Below are positions 7,764 through 7,914 of a stretch of DNA of 7,914 nucleotides, piece by piece. Both the position numbers and the translations under genes were made by a program. The notes under the pieces are model-generated. The model saw only the letters and a list, made by a program, of their open reading frames with translations, was not told where the DNA came from and did no database searches. This stretch comes from an uncultured Rikenellaceae bacterium (GTDB lineage Bacteria > Bacteroidota > Bacteroidia > Bacteroidales > Rikenellaceae). Location: the NCBI GenBank assembly GCA_947037995.1, contig CAMQUV010000043.1, positions 1-7,914 of the forward strand. Reading direction: 5' to 3'. Every line of letters begins with the position of its first letter. The stretch's first letter is position 1.

Positions 7764-7817
7764 AGTCCCCTTTTTTTAGTTAGTAGGTTTATTCTACTGA
7801 TAATAAAGGGGGCTTTT
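7764..7817 (+). terminator. Intrinsic terminator after the permease gene
   Basis: AGTCCCCTTT (7764-7773) pairs with AAAGGGGGCT (7805-7814) over ten positions with one wobble. After a small internal loop, TTAGTAG (7780-7786) pairs with CTACTGA (7794-7800) around a seven-base loop. The stem is followed by a short T run (TTTT, 7814-7817, partly within the stem, then GTTGTAG). It is the only strong hairpin after a gene in the window and is placed to end the secA-to-permease transcript. The T run is short, so termination may be incomplete. The opposite strand lacks a T run after the stem, so a bidirectional role is unlikely. Confidence 0.7.
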
Positions 7818-7887
7818 GTTGTAGTTGGGGTGTTCTCCTCGGCTTTCGAAGAAAAACCAAAACTTACAAACCAACTCTATAATAAAC

Positions 7888-7902
7888 TGGCATAGGCGAA
7901 GC
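7888..7902 (-). repeat. Right copy of 15-nt inverted repeat word
   Basis: TGGCATAGGCGAAGC here is the exact reverse complement of 61-75. It lies in the non-coding stretch after the terminator, 12 nt from the window end, so the rest of the repeat may be cut off. I see no gene in 7818-7914 on either strand. Confidence 0.5.
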
Positions 7903-7914
7903 TAAGAATATCGA

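Noticed and set aside
1..7914. CRISPR array, tRNA or rRNA gene, insertion sequence, toxin-antitoxin or phage defence genes
   Set aside because: No regularly spaced repeats, tRNA-like cloverleaf, transposase motif or defence-type domain was seen; nearly all the window is covered by five recognised housekeeping or transport genes.

Overview
The window looks like a chromosomal housekeeping segment from a member of the Bacteroidota, probably order Bacteroidales. Four things point there. The SecA protein is long (1089 residues, against about 900 in Escherichia coli). A Bacteroidota-type promoter (TTTG - 19 nt - TATATTTG) precedes it. Starts are preceded by A/T-rich sequence, with no Shine-Dalgarno site clear enough to call. 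The PdxB has the short C-terminal domain typical of the group. The genus cannot be named from this sequence alone.

Layout: positions 1-305 are non-coding. They hold a GC-richer, hairpin-dense stretch that looks like a dispersed repeat (about 1-90), a terminator-like hairpin for something to the left (122-146), the candidate secA promoter (206-236) and a short A/T-rich leader. Five genes follow on the + strand with short gaps: secA (306-3575), pdxB (3636-4649), rsmA/ksgA (4666-5448), an ABC transporter ATPase (5475-6416) and its ABC-2 permease (6426-7724). Gaps are 60, 16, 26 and 9 nt. No terminator is visible between the genes, and a long imperfect hairpin with a short T run (7764-7817) closes the group, so a single transcript is plausible. 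A 15-nt word from the left repeat recurs in inverted orientation at the right edge (7888-7902).

The functions are basic ones: the protein export motor, an early step of vitamin B6 (PLP) synthesis, 16S rRNA dimethylation in ribosome maturation, and a two-gene NatA/NatB-like exporter of unknown substrate. The ATPase and permease clearly work together. The others share no obvious pathway and are probably linked only by transcription.

I found no convincing new system. The observations most worth checking are a 19-codon leader ORF whose stop lies one base before the secA start, the inverted repeat word flanking the cluster, a recurring ACTATATA word in the intergenic gaps, and a tandem duplication in the inter-domain linker of PdxB.
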